A stretch of DNA of 64,000 nt from Thalassobacillus cyri (GCF_900107755.1 NZ_FNQR01000003.1:248001-312000), one strand, 5' to 3'. Counted from the first letter of the stretch, positions 15,994-25,347 are shown. The notes: generated by a model not told the origin, from the letters alone. Numbers and translations are program-made.

Positions 15994-16467
15994 TCAGAAA
16001 TAGTCCATTCGTGATTCAAGTTGCTTCTTTTTAGGAGTAATAATTTTCAGTATACCATCGTGATAAGTCGTTTTCGTTTCTTCTTCAGAAACGATGAACG
16101 GCAACGTCAACGATCGTTCCGCTTTTTGCAGTGACTGTTCTTTATAATAATGGTTACTGTTTTCATCAATCGTTTCTGTGATTTCTTTTTTCTCCGCAGA
16201 GATCCATATTTGGTTTCCGGAGATTTCAACTTTTATTTGGTCTTTGTTGTAACCAGACAGCTGTGCTTCTACCACCACTTCAGAGGATGTTTCGTGGATA
16301 TCGATCGGAATTGTTTCATGATTTAAAAACGGTTTCAGCTGTTGCATGGATTTATCAAAAAAATTCTCAACGGATCTTAGGAATTCATAAAATGAGTCAT
16401 CAAAGATATTAGGCAGGTTGCTTTTCTTCTTGGAAGCCAATGGTGTCCACCCCTTTCGTTTACTCAC
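15994..16467 (-). CDS. Small heat-shock protein (Hsp20/alpha-crystallin family)
   Basis: 157 residues. The alpha-crystallin core is visible from IPIDIHETSSEVVVEAQLSG through QIWISAEKK to LTLPFIVSEEETKTTYHDGILKIITPKK, with the usual dGiL-x-I near the end. Hsp20 proteins bind unfolding proteins as oligomers in the cytoplasm, and some in Bacillus are spore-coat components. The basic N-terminus MSKRKGWTPLASKKK is unusual for this family. It is monocistronic with terminators on both sides. No CIRCE element was seen upstream. Confidence 0.87.
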   Translation of the reverse strand: MSKRKGWTPLASKKKSNLPNIFDDSFYEFLRSVENFFDKSMQQLKPFLNHETIPIDIHETSSEVVVEAQLSGYNKDQIKVEISGNQIWISAEKKEITETIDENSNHYYKEQSLQKAERSLTLPFIVSEEETKTTYHDGILKIITPKKKQLESRMDYF

Positions 16468-16530
16468 TTCAATCTATGTGAAATGGGCAGAAGTGTAATG
16501 GGCACCTAGCAAAATTGGGCGTTATTAAAC

Positions 16531-16568
16531 AAAAAGAACCAAGCCGACGCTTTTAAGAGCATCGACTT
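16531..16568 (-). terminator. Terminator of the gab operon
   Basis: On the minus strand AAGTCGATGCT and AAGCGTCGGCTT pair over 11 bp with G-U pairs, followed by GGTTCTTTTT. It lies 20 bases after the dehydrogenase stop codon. Confidence 0.8.
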
Positions 16569-16587
16569 AGTCCTTTTACAAGGTTCC

Positions 16588-18003
16588 TTACAGGCCAATC
16601 GAAATATATTTTGTTTCTAAGTATTCTTCAATACCGAAGTGTCCGCCTTCTCTTCCTAGTCCGCTTTCTTTGAAGCCGCCAAATGGCGCCTGTGCAGCTG
16701 AAGGGGCCCCGTCGTTCAAACCAACAATGCCATAGTCCAGTTTTTCAGATAATGTCAAAGCTTTACTTAGATTTTCGGTGAAAAGGTAAGCAGCAAGGCC
16801 AAATGGTGTATCGTTGGCCCGTTTGATCGCTTCGTCTTCATCCGTGAAAGTAGATACGGGCACAACTGGCCCAAAGGTTTCTTCACTCATACACAGCATT
16901 GTATCTTCAGCATTTGTCAATACCGTAGGTTCAATGAAGTAGCCGCTGTCTGACTCAAACCCTTTCCCACCGACCACAACTTCGGCACCATTTTTGACAG
17001 CATCATCAATATGTTGGGTCACCTTTTCATAGGCATCCTGGTCGATCAATGGCCCGATATCCGTCTGTTCATCCAGACCATCACCCACCTTTAATTTCTC
17101 GACGGCTTCCTTCAATTTCTGGGTGAATGGTTCCAGAATGTCTTCATGCACATAGAATCGGTTTGAACAGATACATGTCTGTCCAGCATTGCGGAATTTA
17201 GAGGCAATCGCACCGGCTACTGCTTTATCAAGGTCCGCATCTTTCAGAACAACAAAAGGTGCCTGTCCACCAAGTTCAAGAGAAATCCGTTTCATCGTGT
17301 CGGCAGATTGTTTCATCAATACTTTTCCTACTTCCGTAGAACCGGTAAAAGACAGTTTGTGAACACGTGAATCAGATAACCATACTTCACTGATTGTCCT
17401 TGCACTACCCGTTATAATATTGATTAGTCCTGCCGGTGCTCCTGCTTCAATAGCAAGTTCTACCAGTCGAAGTGCTGTCAAAGGTGTTTGACTGGCAGGT
17501 TTGATCAATACGGTACACCCTGCAGCAATAGCTGGCGCGACTTTCCTTGTGATCATCGCAGCCGGGAAGTTCCACGGGGTGATCGCTGCCATGACGCCGA
17601 CCGGCTGTTTTTGGACAAGGATACGTTTATTGCGTTTCGAAGCCGGGATGGTTTCGCCATAAATCCGTTTCGCTTCTTCAGCGTACCAGGCTACAAAGTC
17701 ATTAGCGTAATTAATTTCTCCTAAAGCTTCTTTTAATGGTTTTCCTTGTTCTTTCGTCATGGTTTCTGCCAATTCTTCCTTATGTTGTTCAATCAATTCG
17801 TACCAGCGCCACAGGAAAGCGGCTCGTTCATTCGCGGTCGTTTCTTTCCATTGATGGAACTGTTCATATGCCGCATCGATGGCAAGCTTCGCTTCTTTTT
17901 CTCCTGCATTTGGTACAGAATCGAGTCGCTCCTGATTGATTGGATTCGTAACATCGAAAGTGGCATCTGTAGTGTAAGGTTTCCCATTTATAAAATTATC
18001 CAT
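16588..18003 (-). CDS. gabD: Succinate-semialdehyde dehydrogenase
   Basis: 471 residues, a complete GabD-type aldehyde dehydrogenase: TPWNFPAAMITRKVAPAIAA, FTGSTEVGKVLM, general base in LELGGQAPFV, nucleophile Cys in GQTCICSNRF, EETFGPVVP near the end. It oxidises succinate semialdehyde to succinate with NAD(P)+. It is the last gene in a gntR-gabT-permease-gabD run with 14-base gaps, so its partner aminotransferase is the GabT at 19428-20786. It is similar over its whole length to the enzyme at 7491-8918, giving two semialdehyde dehydrogenases in separate regulons. Confidence 0.92.
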   Translation of the reverse strand: MDNFINGKPYTTDATFDVTNPINQERLDSVPNAGEKEAKLAIDAAYEQFHQWKETTANERAAFLWRWYELIEQHKEELAETMTKEQGKPLKEALGEINYANDFVAWYAEEAKRIYGETIPASKRNKRILVQKQPVGVMAAITPWNFPAAMITRKVAPAIAAGCTVLIKPASQTPLTALRLVELAIEAGAPAGLINIITGSARTISEVWLSDSRVHKLSFTGSTEVGKVLMKQSADTMKRISLELGGQAPFVVLKDADLDKAVAGAIASKFRNAGQTCICSNRFYVHEDILEPFTQKLKEAVEKLKVGDGLDEQTDIGPLIDQDAYEKVTQHIDDAVKNGAEVVVGGKGFESDSGYFIEPTVLTNAEDTMLCMSEETFGPVVPVSTFTDEDEAIKRANDTPFGLAAYLFTENLSKALTLSEKLDYGIVGLNDGAPSAAQAPFGGFKESGLGREGGHFGIEEYLETKYISIGL

Positions 18004-18017
18004 TGTATTCCTCCTCG

Positions 18018-19412
18018 TTATAATGCTTCTTTTTCTTGTTCCACACTTTCTTCATATTTGCCATTTTTCATATTTATAAAGAAATAAACTCCTAAAATGG
18101 TCCAAGCTGCAAAAAGGAACCATTCATACGGCCAGACGAGCGCCGCTGGCATCCCTGGAAAATATAAAGTAATGAACCCAAAGCTCAAAACCAGTGCCAG
18201 ATAGCCATAAATCGGTGATTTTCCAGCCTGGAATGGACGCTTCATTTCAGGTGCTTTCTTTCTCAGAACGATAAAAGATAAAGCGACAAAGAAGTAAGCT
18301 ACTACAATTCCCAAACCACCAGCATCAACAAACCATACTAACGCGGACCTGCCCAGCAGAGGTGCCAGCATAGAAAGGACACCGATGAAGAGAATCCCAT
18401 TGGATGGGGTGTTGTATTTCGGGTGTAGTTTACCGAACCAAGCGGGAAGCATCCCTGATTCCGCCATAGCGTAAAGTACCCGGCTGCCGCCGATGATGAA
18501 AGAGTTCCAGCTAGTAATGATCCCTGCCACACCACCGATAATCAATAGCTGAGCAAAGAATTGTGAACCAAACAATGAAGCGATGGCATCTGCAGTAGCC
18601 AGTTCAGAACCGGCAAGCTGTGTCTGGTCCAGCCCAAGTGCAACGCCAATAGCAATTGCCAGGTAAAAGACGACTGCACCCACAACAGAAATGACCAGGA
18701 GCTTACCAATTTGTCTTTGGGGAAGTTTAGCTTCTTCCGCCACCTGAGGGATGACATCAAAGCCGACAAATAAGAACGGAACCATCACCAATACCGTCAC
18801 CATTCCGCCCATTCCACCCACAAAGAATGGAGACAAGTTAGCCGGTTCCCCGTGAAGACCAGAGCCAAAAATCAACAACAGGCCGACTCCGACAATCATT
18901 AGGGTGAAGAACGTCTGCATAGCAGCGGCCTGCTTTACCCCAATGTAATTGATTACCGTAATGATCAATGCTCCTACGGAACCGATCAATACCCAGTTTA
19001 AGTGGACGTCCCACCCTGCAATGGTCCATAAATAACCCATCTGATAGTTCGGAAGCAAATAGTCAACAACCGTCGGCAGAGCAACAGCTTCAAATGTTGC
19101 TACCGAAATATATCCTAACGTTATCGCCCAGGAAGCCACGAAGGACATGTTTTTGCCAAGCGCTCTGTGGACATATTCATGCTCCCCGCCTACTTTCGGC
19201 ATGGCAGAGGCTAATTCTGCATAGTTCAGACCGACAAATACAACCAGCAGCCCGCCGATAGCAAACGCGATCACTGCCCCCATGGATCCGGCGGATGTAA
19301 TCCATGTCCCAGACAGGACGACCCATCCCCAGCCAAGCATGGCTCCCAGGGCCAGGAATAGTAAATCGAATTTGGACAATACTTTTTTCAATTGTTTCTC
19401 TTCTTTCATCAA
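18018..19412 (-). CDS. APC-superfamily amino-acid permease (probably GABA or a related amine)
   Basis: 464 residues with 12 predicted membrane segments. The first helix carries LALGAMLGWGWVVLSG, in the position of the APC unwound substrate-binding helix. FVGFDVIPQVAEEAKLPQRQIGKL is the typical loop of this family. The protein lacks similarity to GabP that I can recognise, so it is a different APC branch. It sits between gabT and gabD with gaps of 15 and 14 bases, so the substrate is most likely GABA or the substrate of the aminotransferase. The uptake mode (H+ or Na+ symport) is not visible. Confidence 0.86.
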   Translation of the reverse strand: MMKEEKQLKKVLSKFDLLFLALGAMLGWGWVVLSGTWITSAGSMGAVIAFAIGGLLVVFVGLNYAELASAMPKVGGEHEYVHRALGKNMSFVASWAITLGYISVATFEAVALPTVVDYLLPNYQMGYLWTIAGWDVHLNWVLIGSVGALIITVINYIGVKQAAAMQTFFTLMIVGVGLLLIFGSGLHGEPANLSPFFVGGMGGMVTVLVMVPFLFVGFDVIPQVAEEAKLPQRQIGKLLVISVVGAVVFYLAIAIGVALGLDQTQLAGSELATADAIASLFGSQFFAQLLIIGGVAGIITSWNSFIIGGSRVLYAMAESGMLPAWFGKLHPKYNTPSNGILFIGVLSMLAPLLGRSALVWFVDAGGLGIVVAYFFVALSFIVLRKKAPEMKRPFQAGKSPIYGYLALVLSFGFITLYFPGMPAALVWPYEWFLFAAWTILGVYFFINMKNGKYEESVEQEKEAL

Positions 19413-19427
19413 AACACTCCTTTGTTG

Positions 19428-20786
19428 TTATACAGAAACCTGCGAGTTGTCTTTCCAAACAGCTTTTACAGAACTTTGGATAATCTCCAGGCCTTCTTCC
19501 AATTCTTCGTCTGTGATAACCAATGGCATTAAGAAGCGGATAACATTGTTATAAACCCCGGCTCCTAATACCAGCAGGCCTTGTTGTTGAGCGTGGGAAA
19601 TCATTTGTCCGGCAAGTGCTTTATCAGGCGTTTTATTTTCTTTATCGCTGACGATTTCAACAGCAACCATAGCACCTAAACCTCGAATATCACCGATACA
19701 ATCGACTTCTTCAGATAATTTAATGAATGTGTCTTTCACTTTGTTGCCAATCTCATCGGCGCGTTGGTTCAGTCCTTCTTCCTCGATGATGTCAATAGCG
19801 GCAAGCGCAGCACGGCAGCCTAATGGGTTACCACTATAGGTTCCGCCTAATTCACCGGCATTGGCAGCATCCATGATTTCCTGTCTTCCAATGACACCAC
19901 TGATTGGGGTACCTGCTCCTAATGATTTAGAAACGGTAATAAGATCAGGGACGATGTCATAATGGTCCATGGCAAAATATTTGCCCGTCCGGCCAAAGCC
20001 CGTCTGAATTTCATCTGCTACAAACAAAATGCCATGCTGATTGCAAAGTTCCCTCACTGCCTGGACAAACCTCTTGTCAGGTACGATGAACCCGCCTTCC
20101 CCTTGGACCGGCTCCATGACAACAGCAGCAATCGTCTCCGGCGCAACTTCTTTAATGAGGAAATCGTTGAATTGCTCGATCATAAAGTCAACATAGGCTT
20201 CTTCGCTCATCTCTTTTGGGCGACGGTAAGCATATGGGAATGGTGCTTTATATACTTCCGGTGCAAATGGACCGAATTCATATTTGTAAGGTTTTACCTT
20301 GCTCGTCATGGACATCGTCATCAACGTCCGCCCGTGGAAAGCGTTTGCAAAAGTCACAACTCCTTGCCTTCCCGTATACTTCCTGGCTACTTTCACCGCA
20401 TTTTCAACCGCTTCTGCTCCACTGTTTTGAAGAAGCACTTTTTTGGCATGGCTGCCTGGTGATAATTCTGCCAGCTTTTCCGCTAATGCAATGTAAGGCT
20501 CGTACATCATGACATTGAAGCCGGTGTGAATGAATTTATCCACTTGATCGTGAAGCGCTTCTGTCACTTTCGGATGGCAATGACCGACATTAATCGTTCC
20601 GATTGCTCCAGCAAAATCGATGAATGTATTGCCATCGACATCTGTCACCTTGGCTCCCTCTGCCTTTGCTGCGAAAGTCGGAATCCCATAACTGACAGCG
20701 TTTGGAACAATCTGGTGACGACGCTCCAGCAGATCACTGGCAAGCGGTCCTGGTAAATTTGTTTTAACTGAAGCATGATTTGACAT
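19428..20786 (-). CDS. gabT: 4-aminobutyrate aminotransferase
   Basis: 452 residues, class III PLP aminotransferase of the GabT type: NSGAEAVENAVKVARKYTGR, FANAFHGRTLMTMSMTSK, PVQGEGGFIVP, FVADEIQTGFGRTGKYFAMDHY and the PLP Lys in TVSKSLGAGTPISG. It transfers the amino group of GABA to 2-oxoglutarate, giving succinate semialdehyde and glutamate. The order gntR-gabT-permease-gabD and the 17-base gap to the regulator indicate one transcription unit for GABA use. The GabT/Dat split against the enzyme at 10056-11441 is clear from the different active-site segments. Confidence 0.92.
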   Translation of the reverse strand: MSNHASVKTNLPGPLASDLLERRHQIVPNAVSYGIPTFAAKAEGAKVTDVDGNTFIDFAGAIGTINVGHCHPKVTEALHDQVDKFIHTGFNVMMYEPYIALAEKLAELSPGSHAKKVLLQNSGAEAVENAVKVARKYTGRQGVVTFANAFHGRTLMTMSMTSKVKPYKYEFGPFAPEVYKAPFPYAYRRPKEMSEEAYVDFMIEQFNDFLIKEVAPETIAAVVMEPVQGEGGFIVPDKRFVQAVRELCNQHGILFVADEIQTGFGRTGKYFAMDHYDIVPDLITVSKSLGAGTPISGVIGRQEIMDAANAGELGGTYSGNPLGCRAALAAIDIIEEEGLNQRADEIGNKVKDTFIKLSEEVDCIGDIRGLGAMVAVEIVSDKENKTPDKALAGQMISHAQQQGLLVLGAGVYNNVIRFLMPLVITDEELEEGLEIIQSSVKAVWKDNSQVSV

Positions 20787-20803
20787 TACAATCTCCCCTT
20801 TAC

Positions 20804-21475
20804 TTAATTAAAAATTGATGTTCGATATGATAAGTCTTTTGACAAATCTCCTAAGGTGGACAATAAATGAGTTTCTATGGCACTTCTCGCTTTGTTGACA
20901 TCCCTTTTTCTGAATGCTTCAATGATTTTTTTATGTTCAGATGCAGACTTTACCTCATCCATAGGGGTCGAGTAGAATTCATCTTTTAAAATCAAGTAGC
21001 CATCCGACCATTGGTTGAGTGTCTCTATTTGCTGTAATAAAAACTTGTTGCCTGAAATTTTAGCCGGATAGGTGTGAATACAAGCATTCACCTGCATAAA
21101 TGCCTCAAAATCTTTCTTTTCATAGGCGTCCAACTCTTCTTTCACTAGCTGTTCCATAGCAGCGATGTGCTGGACTGACAGATGGGGGACTGCTAATTGA
21201 GCAGCATACTGTTCCAACACTACACGTAGATGGAAGACATCCTCCAGTTCTTTGTTGGAAGGGTTATACACGACAGCACCCTTGTTCGGCACTAATTCAA
21301 TCAGCCCTTCATTTTCCAAACGTTTAAATGCTGCACGAATCGGAGTACGACTCATCTCCAGCTCTTTACTTACCCAATCCTCTGTCACACGTTGACCAGG
21401 ATTCAGTTTCTTCAGCATGATCGCCCGCTTCACTTTTTCATAAGCCAGCTCTTCGTTATTCTTCTTGTTTTTCAT
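20804..21475 (-). CDS. GntR/FadR-family (FCD domain) transcriptional regulator of the gab operon
   Basis: 223 residues. The winged helix spans residues 10-75 (YEKVKRAIMLKKLNPGQRVTEDWVSKELEMSRTP...GLIELVPNKGAVV). A C-terminal all-helical FCD ligand domain follows, with HLRVVLEQYAAQLA and a metal-site-like HKKIIEAFRKRD stretch. It is the first gene of the gab unit, so autoregulation with the gab genes is likely. A perfect palindrome of the FCD type is found 25 bases upstream of its start. The ligand is probably GABA or a product of its breakdown (inference). Confidence 0.88.
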   Translation of the reverse strand: MKNKKNNEELAYEKVKRAIMLKKLNPGQRVTEDWVSKELEMSRTPIRAAFKRLENEGLIELVPNKGAVVYNPSNKELEDVFHLRVVLEQYAAQLAVPHLSVQHIAAMEQLVKEELDAYEKKDFEAFMQVNACIHTYPAKISGNKFLLQQIETLNQWSDGYLILKDEFYSTPMDEVKSASEHKKIIEAFRKRDVNKARSAIETHLLSTLGDLSKDLSYRTSIFN

Positions 21476-21499
21476 AATTAACCCACCATTGTATCCTCA

Positions 21500-21513
21500 G
21501 ATTGTATACAATC
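21500..21513. promoter_or_regulatory. Likely operator of the GntR regulator
   Basis: GATTGTATACAATC is a perfect 14-base palindrome and fits the FCD-GntR pattern of inverted TNGTATAC half sites. It lies 25 bases upstream of the regulator start, where it would overlap the promoter. Confidence 0.75.
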
Positions 21514-21623
21514 TTTCTAAGTTATATATCATTCTAACGTAACAAATATCATTTTTCTAGTTATTTTTCAGAAAAAAATAATAATTCTATGGATTGTGAA
21601 TGTTAAGCATATTATAAAAGTAA

Positions 21624-21657
21624 AGGCTCTTCATACTGTCAAAAGTATGAAAAGCCT
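21624..21657 (-). terminator. Terminator of the M20 peptidase gene
   Basis: AGGCTCTTCATACT and AGTATGAAAAGCCT form a 14-bp stem with one mismatch; on the minus strand a TTACTTTTAT tract follows. Confidence 0.8.
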
Positions 21658-21685
21658 GCCATCATTCCTATTAAACTTCATCCAA

Positions 21686-22981
21686 TTATGATTCTTCTAT
21701 TCCACACCAATCTACCAAAGTTAATGCCATTATTTCTGCTACTTCAAACACTTTATCCAGCTCAATATATTCGTTCGGGAAGTGAGCCATCCCGGTTACT
21801 CCTGGTCCAAAAACCAAGGAAGGGGTGCTTCCAACTTCCGTTAATAACCCGCCGTCTGTTCCCCAGGGGGAAGCTTCAACGATCGGTTCTTCATCTAAAA
21901 CATCACGATACGTGGAGACGAGCGTATTCATTAGCTTATGCTCAAGATCAATAGATCCAGGCAGCCAGCGGGCCCCAAACCATTCAAGCCTTACAGGGGA
22001 TTCTTCAAACCAGGGATTAACTTCTTTCAATTTTTCCAGCCATTCTTCCATCTCAGCCTTGGCATTTTCCATCGTTTCCTCTGGAGAAATTCCCATCCGC
22101 CCTTCAATTTTCACTAAGTCAGCTACGGAAGAAGGCCAGTCTCCTCCTTCAATCTTGCCAACATTAATAGGGATAGGGATTGGAATGTTTTGATATAAAG
22201 GATCAGAGATACGGTCATTTCGCTTCTTTTCCAACTGTCTGATATGGTCCACTACAGCCAGGCTCTTTTCAATTGCACTGACCCCTTGATAACGAGTACC
22301 GCCATGAGCTGAACGTCCTTTCACATGAACACGGAACCACATAGAACCTTGCTGTTTAGGGAAGACCTTCATATTTGTAGGCTCCGGAATAATAGCTGCA
22401 TCGGCTTTGTATCCTTTAAGGACAGCGGCGAGCGTACCAGAACCACCACTTTCTTCTTCGACTACACTTTGAAAGATGACGTCTCCTTTTAATTGAATCC
22501 CAATATTCTGAAGGGCTTTTATGGCAAGAAGCATGGCTACATTGCCACCCTTCATATCCGTTACTCCACGCCCGTACATTTTTCCGTCGACTACTTTCCC
22601 ACTATAAGGGTCAAAATCCCACTGCTCGCGATCCCCTGCGGGTACTACATCAATATGGCCGTTAAAAATGATGGACCGGCCATCTCCTGTGCCTTTCTGT
22701 ACCCCTACGACATTTGGACTGCCATTAAAATTATCCCTTGAGGACGCGAAATAAGGATGCTTACTTAACGATTCACCATCAGGGTCCCATCTATCCACGT
22801 CTAAACCCAGCTCATTCAGCGTATCTATTACAATCTGTTGCGCCTCTGCTTCATTCCCTTGTGTACTATCTGCCTGGACAAGGCTTTGAAGCAGATTTAT
22901 CCCTTCCTCTTGATGGTCGGTGAGCCATTGATGGACTTCACTTTTGATATTTTCCTTTAGTTGTGCCAATTGCTCTCTCAC
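21686..22981 (-). CDS. M20-family metallo-amidohydrolase (ArgE/DapE type)
   Basis: 431 residues. Metal ligands are visible in FNGHIDVVPAG (His), GRGVTDMKGG (bridging Asp), and VVEEESGG (Glu pair). The dimerisation region with GRSAHGG and the last ligand in FGPGVTGMAHFPNEYI follow. It removes an acyl group from an N-acyl amino acid or dipeptide in the cytoplasm. The exact substrate is not given by the sequence. The start is a GTG that overlaps the stop of the upstream thiolase (GTGA), so the two were once coupled. Since the thiolase is now broken, this gene may have lost its original promoter. Confidence 0.85.
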   Translation of the reverse strand: MREQLAQLKENIKSEVHQWLTDHQEEGINLLQSLVQADSTQGNEAEAQQIVIDTLNELGLDVDRWDPDGESLSKHPYFASSRDNFNGSPNVVGVQKGTGDGRSIIFNGHIDVVPAGDREQWDFDPYSGKVVDGKMYGRGVTDMKGGNVAMLLAIKALQNIGIQLKGDVIFQSVVEEESGGSGTLAAVLKGYKADAAIIPEPTNMKVFPKQQGSMWFRVHVKGRSAHGGTRYQGVSAIEKSLAVVDHIRQLEKKRNDRISDPLYQNIPIPIPINVGKIEGGDWPSSVADLVKIEGRMGISPEETMENAKAEMEEWLEKLKEVNPWFEESPVRLEWFGARWLPGSIDLEHKLMNTLVSTYRDVLDEEPIVEASPWGTDGGLLTEVGSTPSLVFGPGVTGMAHFPNEYIELDKVFEVAEIMALTLVDWCGIEES

Positions 22982-23500
22982 CTCTCGACATTCATATTTT
23001 CATAGATGATGCTGATTCCCATTCCACCTGCCATACAGGCAGTGACTAATCCATATTTCACATTTGAGCGAAGCATTTCATTCACTAAAGTAACCGTCAG
23101 CTTAGCTCCTGTAGCGCCAACGGGATGCCCTAATGCAATAGCTCCTCCATTCACATTGACAATGGCTGGATCAAGCTCTAAATCCTTGACGACGGACAGG
23201 GACTGGGCGGCAAATGCTTCATTCAGTTCGATTCGGCCAATATCCGATAACGTCAACCCGGCTTTATCCAGTGCTTTCTTTGTAGCGGGCACAGGTCCGA
23301 TTCCCATGACGTGGGGATCCACCCCTGCACTAGCATAAGCTTTTACCTTGACCAAAGGACTCAGCCCGTGTTCCTTCGCTTTAGATTCTGACATCATCAA
23401 CACCGCAGCTGCTCCATCATTCATCGGACATGCATTTCCGGCAGTTATCGTGCCGTCTTTTTGAAAAACGGGTTTCAGCTTCAGTCTTGCTAATAAGCTT
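22978..23500 (-). pseudogene. Acetyl-CoA acetyltransferase (thiolase), 3' half only
   Basis: From about 23500 the minus strand encodes the C-terminal half of a thiolase (LKPVFQKDGTITAGNACPMNDGAAAV, IELNEAFAAQSL, GGAIALGHPVGATG, and the catalytic Cys in CMAGGMG). The whole N-terminal half with the acyl-binding Cys is missing. Upstream of the break the open frame is only the antisense of a plus-strand remnant (Ser-rich and Ala-rich nonsense). A complete thiolase sits at 25348-26526. The fragment was probably in an operon with the M20 gene before the break. Confidence 0.85.
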
Positions 23501-23518
23501 CGCCCACACCATTCAAAA

Positions 23519-23849
23519 ATTGACCAGGACATGAAGGCAAATGAAGAAGAGCCGCCTGCTGACGAAGACTTACAAGCAGCTGCAGACGAAGCTAAAATCG
23601 CAGCTGGCGAGGCTGTAACTGCCTTGGAAGGTTTCGAAATTAACGGTGAACTTCCTGACGATCTCAAGGAGCAATATACAAGTGCGCTTGATTCATTATG
23701 GTGAAGTGCAAAGCACTTTGGAAAGTTCACCTAAGAAGGCAGACTTGTCAGAGGCTCAAAATCATTTTGACCAGTTCCAGGAGAAGCTGGACAAGATTTA
23801 TGAAGATGCTGGTTTGATCCCTACTAACATGAGTGCTGAATTAAGCTAA
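23519..23849 (+). pseudogene. 3' remnant of an acidic plus-strand gene, frameshifted
   Basis: The plus strand is open from the thiolase break and encodes an acidic, Ala/Glu-rich helical tail (NEEEPPADEDLQAAADEAKI, EINGELPDDLKEQYTSALDS). It then stops at a TGA at 23702-23704. The next frame carries on at once with YGEVQSTLESSPKKADLSEA to a stop at 23849, as expected of one frameshift near 23695. A strong terminator follows. The 5' part of the gene is absent. I do not recognise the family; such tails occur in exported lipoproteins. Confidence 0.65.
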
Positions 23850-23860
23850 GATAATGAATA

Positions 23861-23899
23861 AACCCGGAAACTGTCCATTGGGGTCAGTCTCCGGGTTTT
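23861..23899 (+). terminator. Terminator of the plus-strand gene remnant
   Basis: AACCCGGAAACTGTCC and GGGTCAGTCTCCGGGTT form a stem of about 16 bp with two mismatches, followed by TTTCCT. It can act in both directions. Confidence 0.85.
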
Positions 23900-23960
23900 C
23901 CTATATCATCAAACCAACGGAATATCTTCACGTAAAATATATGCTGAATTATGACGTAAA

Positions 23961-23997
23961 AAACCAGGCCGCTGCATGATAGCGTTGACCTGGCTTG
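23961..23997 (-). terminator. Terminator of the ketone-body operon
   Basis: On the minus strand AAGCCAGGTC and GGCCTGGTT pair and are followed by TTTTTA. It lies 10 bases after the GntP permease stop codon. Confidence 0.75.
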
Positions 23998-24006
23998 TTT
24001 CTATAT

Positions 24007-25293
24007 TTATAAGATTCCGATAGCTGCCAGCAAGATGACAACTGCAACAGAGATGACCGGAATCAGGACGGCTACTACAAAGATATCTTTATAGCTGTCT
24101 TTATGGGTCATGCCCGTAATCGCGAACAACGTCAATACCGCACCGTTATGCGGCAGGGCATCAAGACCCCCGGATGACAAGGAAGCAATTCGGTGGAAGG
24201 CTTCCGGGCTGATACCGGTGTTCTGTGCGATTTCATAATACTTCGAGCCGAGTGCTTCCAGTGCGATTCCCATCCCCCCAGATGCGGAACCGGTAGCACC
24301 GGCAAGGATGTTGACGGCGATTGCTTCAGAAATGAGCGGATGTCCTTTGACTCCCATCAACAATTCGGTCAGACGTTCAAACCCTGGGACTTCACGTACT
24401 ACGGTACCGAAACCAACGGCAGCACTAGTGTTGATGATGGCAATAACAGAGCCGTTTGCCCCTTTGTTCATGGAAGTAATGAATCGCTTGAATTTTGTCG
24501 GATTCAATACCATGATTAATAAAATACCTGCAATCAAGGCCGCGACGACATCCCATCCGAAAACATTCAAAGTTATAAGTACAGTCAAAAGTGGTAATAT
24601 AGACAGGATGAAATTAGGATCGTCCTCTTCTTCAACTTTCATCATATTTTTATCATTTGGCTCGGTGAAGACTTCCCCTCTTTTGGTCAGTTTCTTCTCC
24701 TGCCATCTTAAGTAAAAATATCCCCCGACTGCCATGATAATCGCTGCAATGATACCCATAGCAGGTGCAGCCATAGCGTCTGTCTGGAAATATTGCATCG
24801 GGATCAGATTCTGAATCTGCGGTGTTCCCGGGATGGCGGTCATCGTAAAGGTAAAGGCCCCTAACGCGACAGTTGCCGGGATCAGTTTCCTGGAGATATT
24901 CGCCTCACGGAACAGCGATAGAGCAAGTGGATAGACAGCGAAAACAACAACGAACAAGCTGACGCCTCCGTAAGTCAATACTGCTGCGGATGCCAGCACT
25001 CCTAGGATGGCACGCTTTGTTCCAATCAGTTTTGTCAATGCGACCGCGACAGACCGGGCCATGCCGGTGTCTTCCATCAGTTTCCCAAAAATAGCCCCAA
25101 GCATGAAGACAGGGAACCATGCTTTAGCAAAATCTACGAACCCGCCCATATACGTATCTTTATAGGCTTCTAACAAATCAAGGCCGCCTGTGACCGCTAC
25201 GACTCCCGCAGCGATCGGGGCTACCCAGATGATGGACCAGCCGAGATAGGCCAATGCCATCAACACAATGAGACCTAATAATATTCCAAACAT
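24007..25293 (-). CDS. GntP-family permease (YxjC-like)
   Basis: 428 residues, 12-13 membrane segments. GntP-type segments are visible: GAIFGKLMEDTGMARSVA, TYGGVSLFVVVFAVYPLAL, AIPGTPQIQNLIP, TGSASGGMGIALEALG and LSSGGLDALPHNGAVLTL. The family takes up small carboxylates by H+ symport. Here it is the last gene of a run with scoA, scoB, a 3-hydroxybutyrate dehydrogenase and a thiolase, the same company as YxjC in B. subtilis. The substrate is therefore probably 3-hydroxybutyrate or acetoacetate (inference). A terminator follows. Confidence 0.9.
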   Translation of the reverse strand: MFGILLGLIVLMALAYLGWSIIWVAPIAAGVVAVTGGLDLLEAYKDTYMGGFVDFAKAWFPVFMLGAIFGKLMEDTGMARSVAVALTKLIGTKRAILGVLASAAVLTYGGVSLFVVVFAVYPLALSLFREANISRKLIPATVALGAFTFTMTAIPGTPQIQNLIPMQYFQTDAMAAPAMGIIAAIIMAVGGYFYLRWQEKKLTKRGEVFTEPNDKNMMKVEEEDDPNFILSILPLLTVLITLNVFGWDVVAALIAGILLIMVLNPTKFKRFITSMNKGANGSVIAIINTSAAVGFGTVVREVPGFERLTELLMGVKGHPLISEAIAVNILAGATGSASGGMGIALEALGSKYYEIAQNTGISPEAFHRIASLSSGGLDALPHNGAVLTLFAITGMTHKDSYKDIFVVAVLIPVISVAVVILLAAIGIL

Positions 25294-25347
25294 GTTGATT
25301 CCTCCACTAGTTGAATAATTTCTCCCAAACCTCTTTTATCTGTTTAA

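Noticed and set aside
22978-23730. 250-residue thiolase-like protein as an intact gene
   Set aside because: The first 80 residues are the antisense of a plus-strand remnant, and the thiolase N-terminal half is absent.
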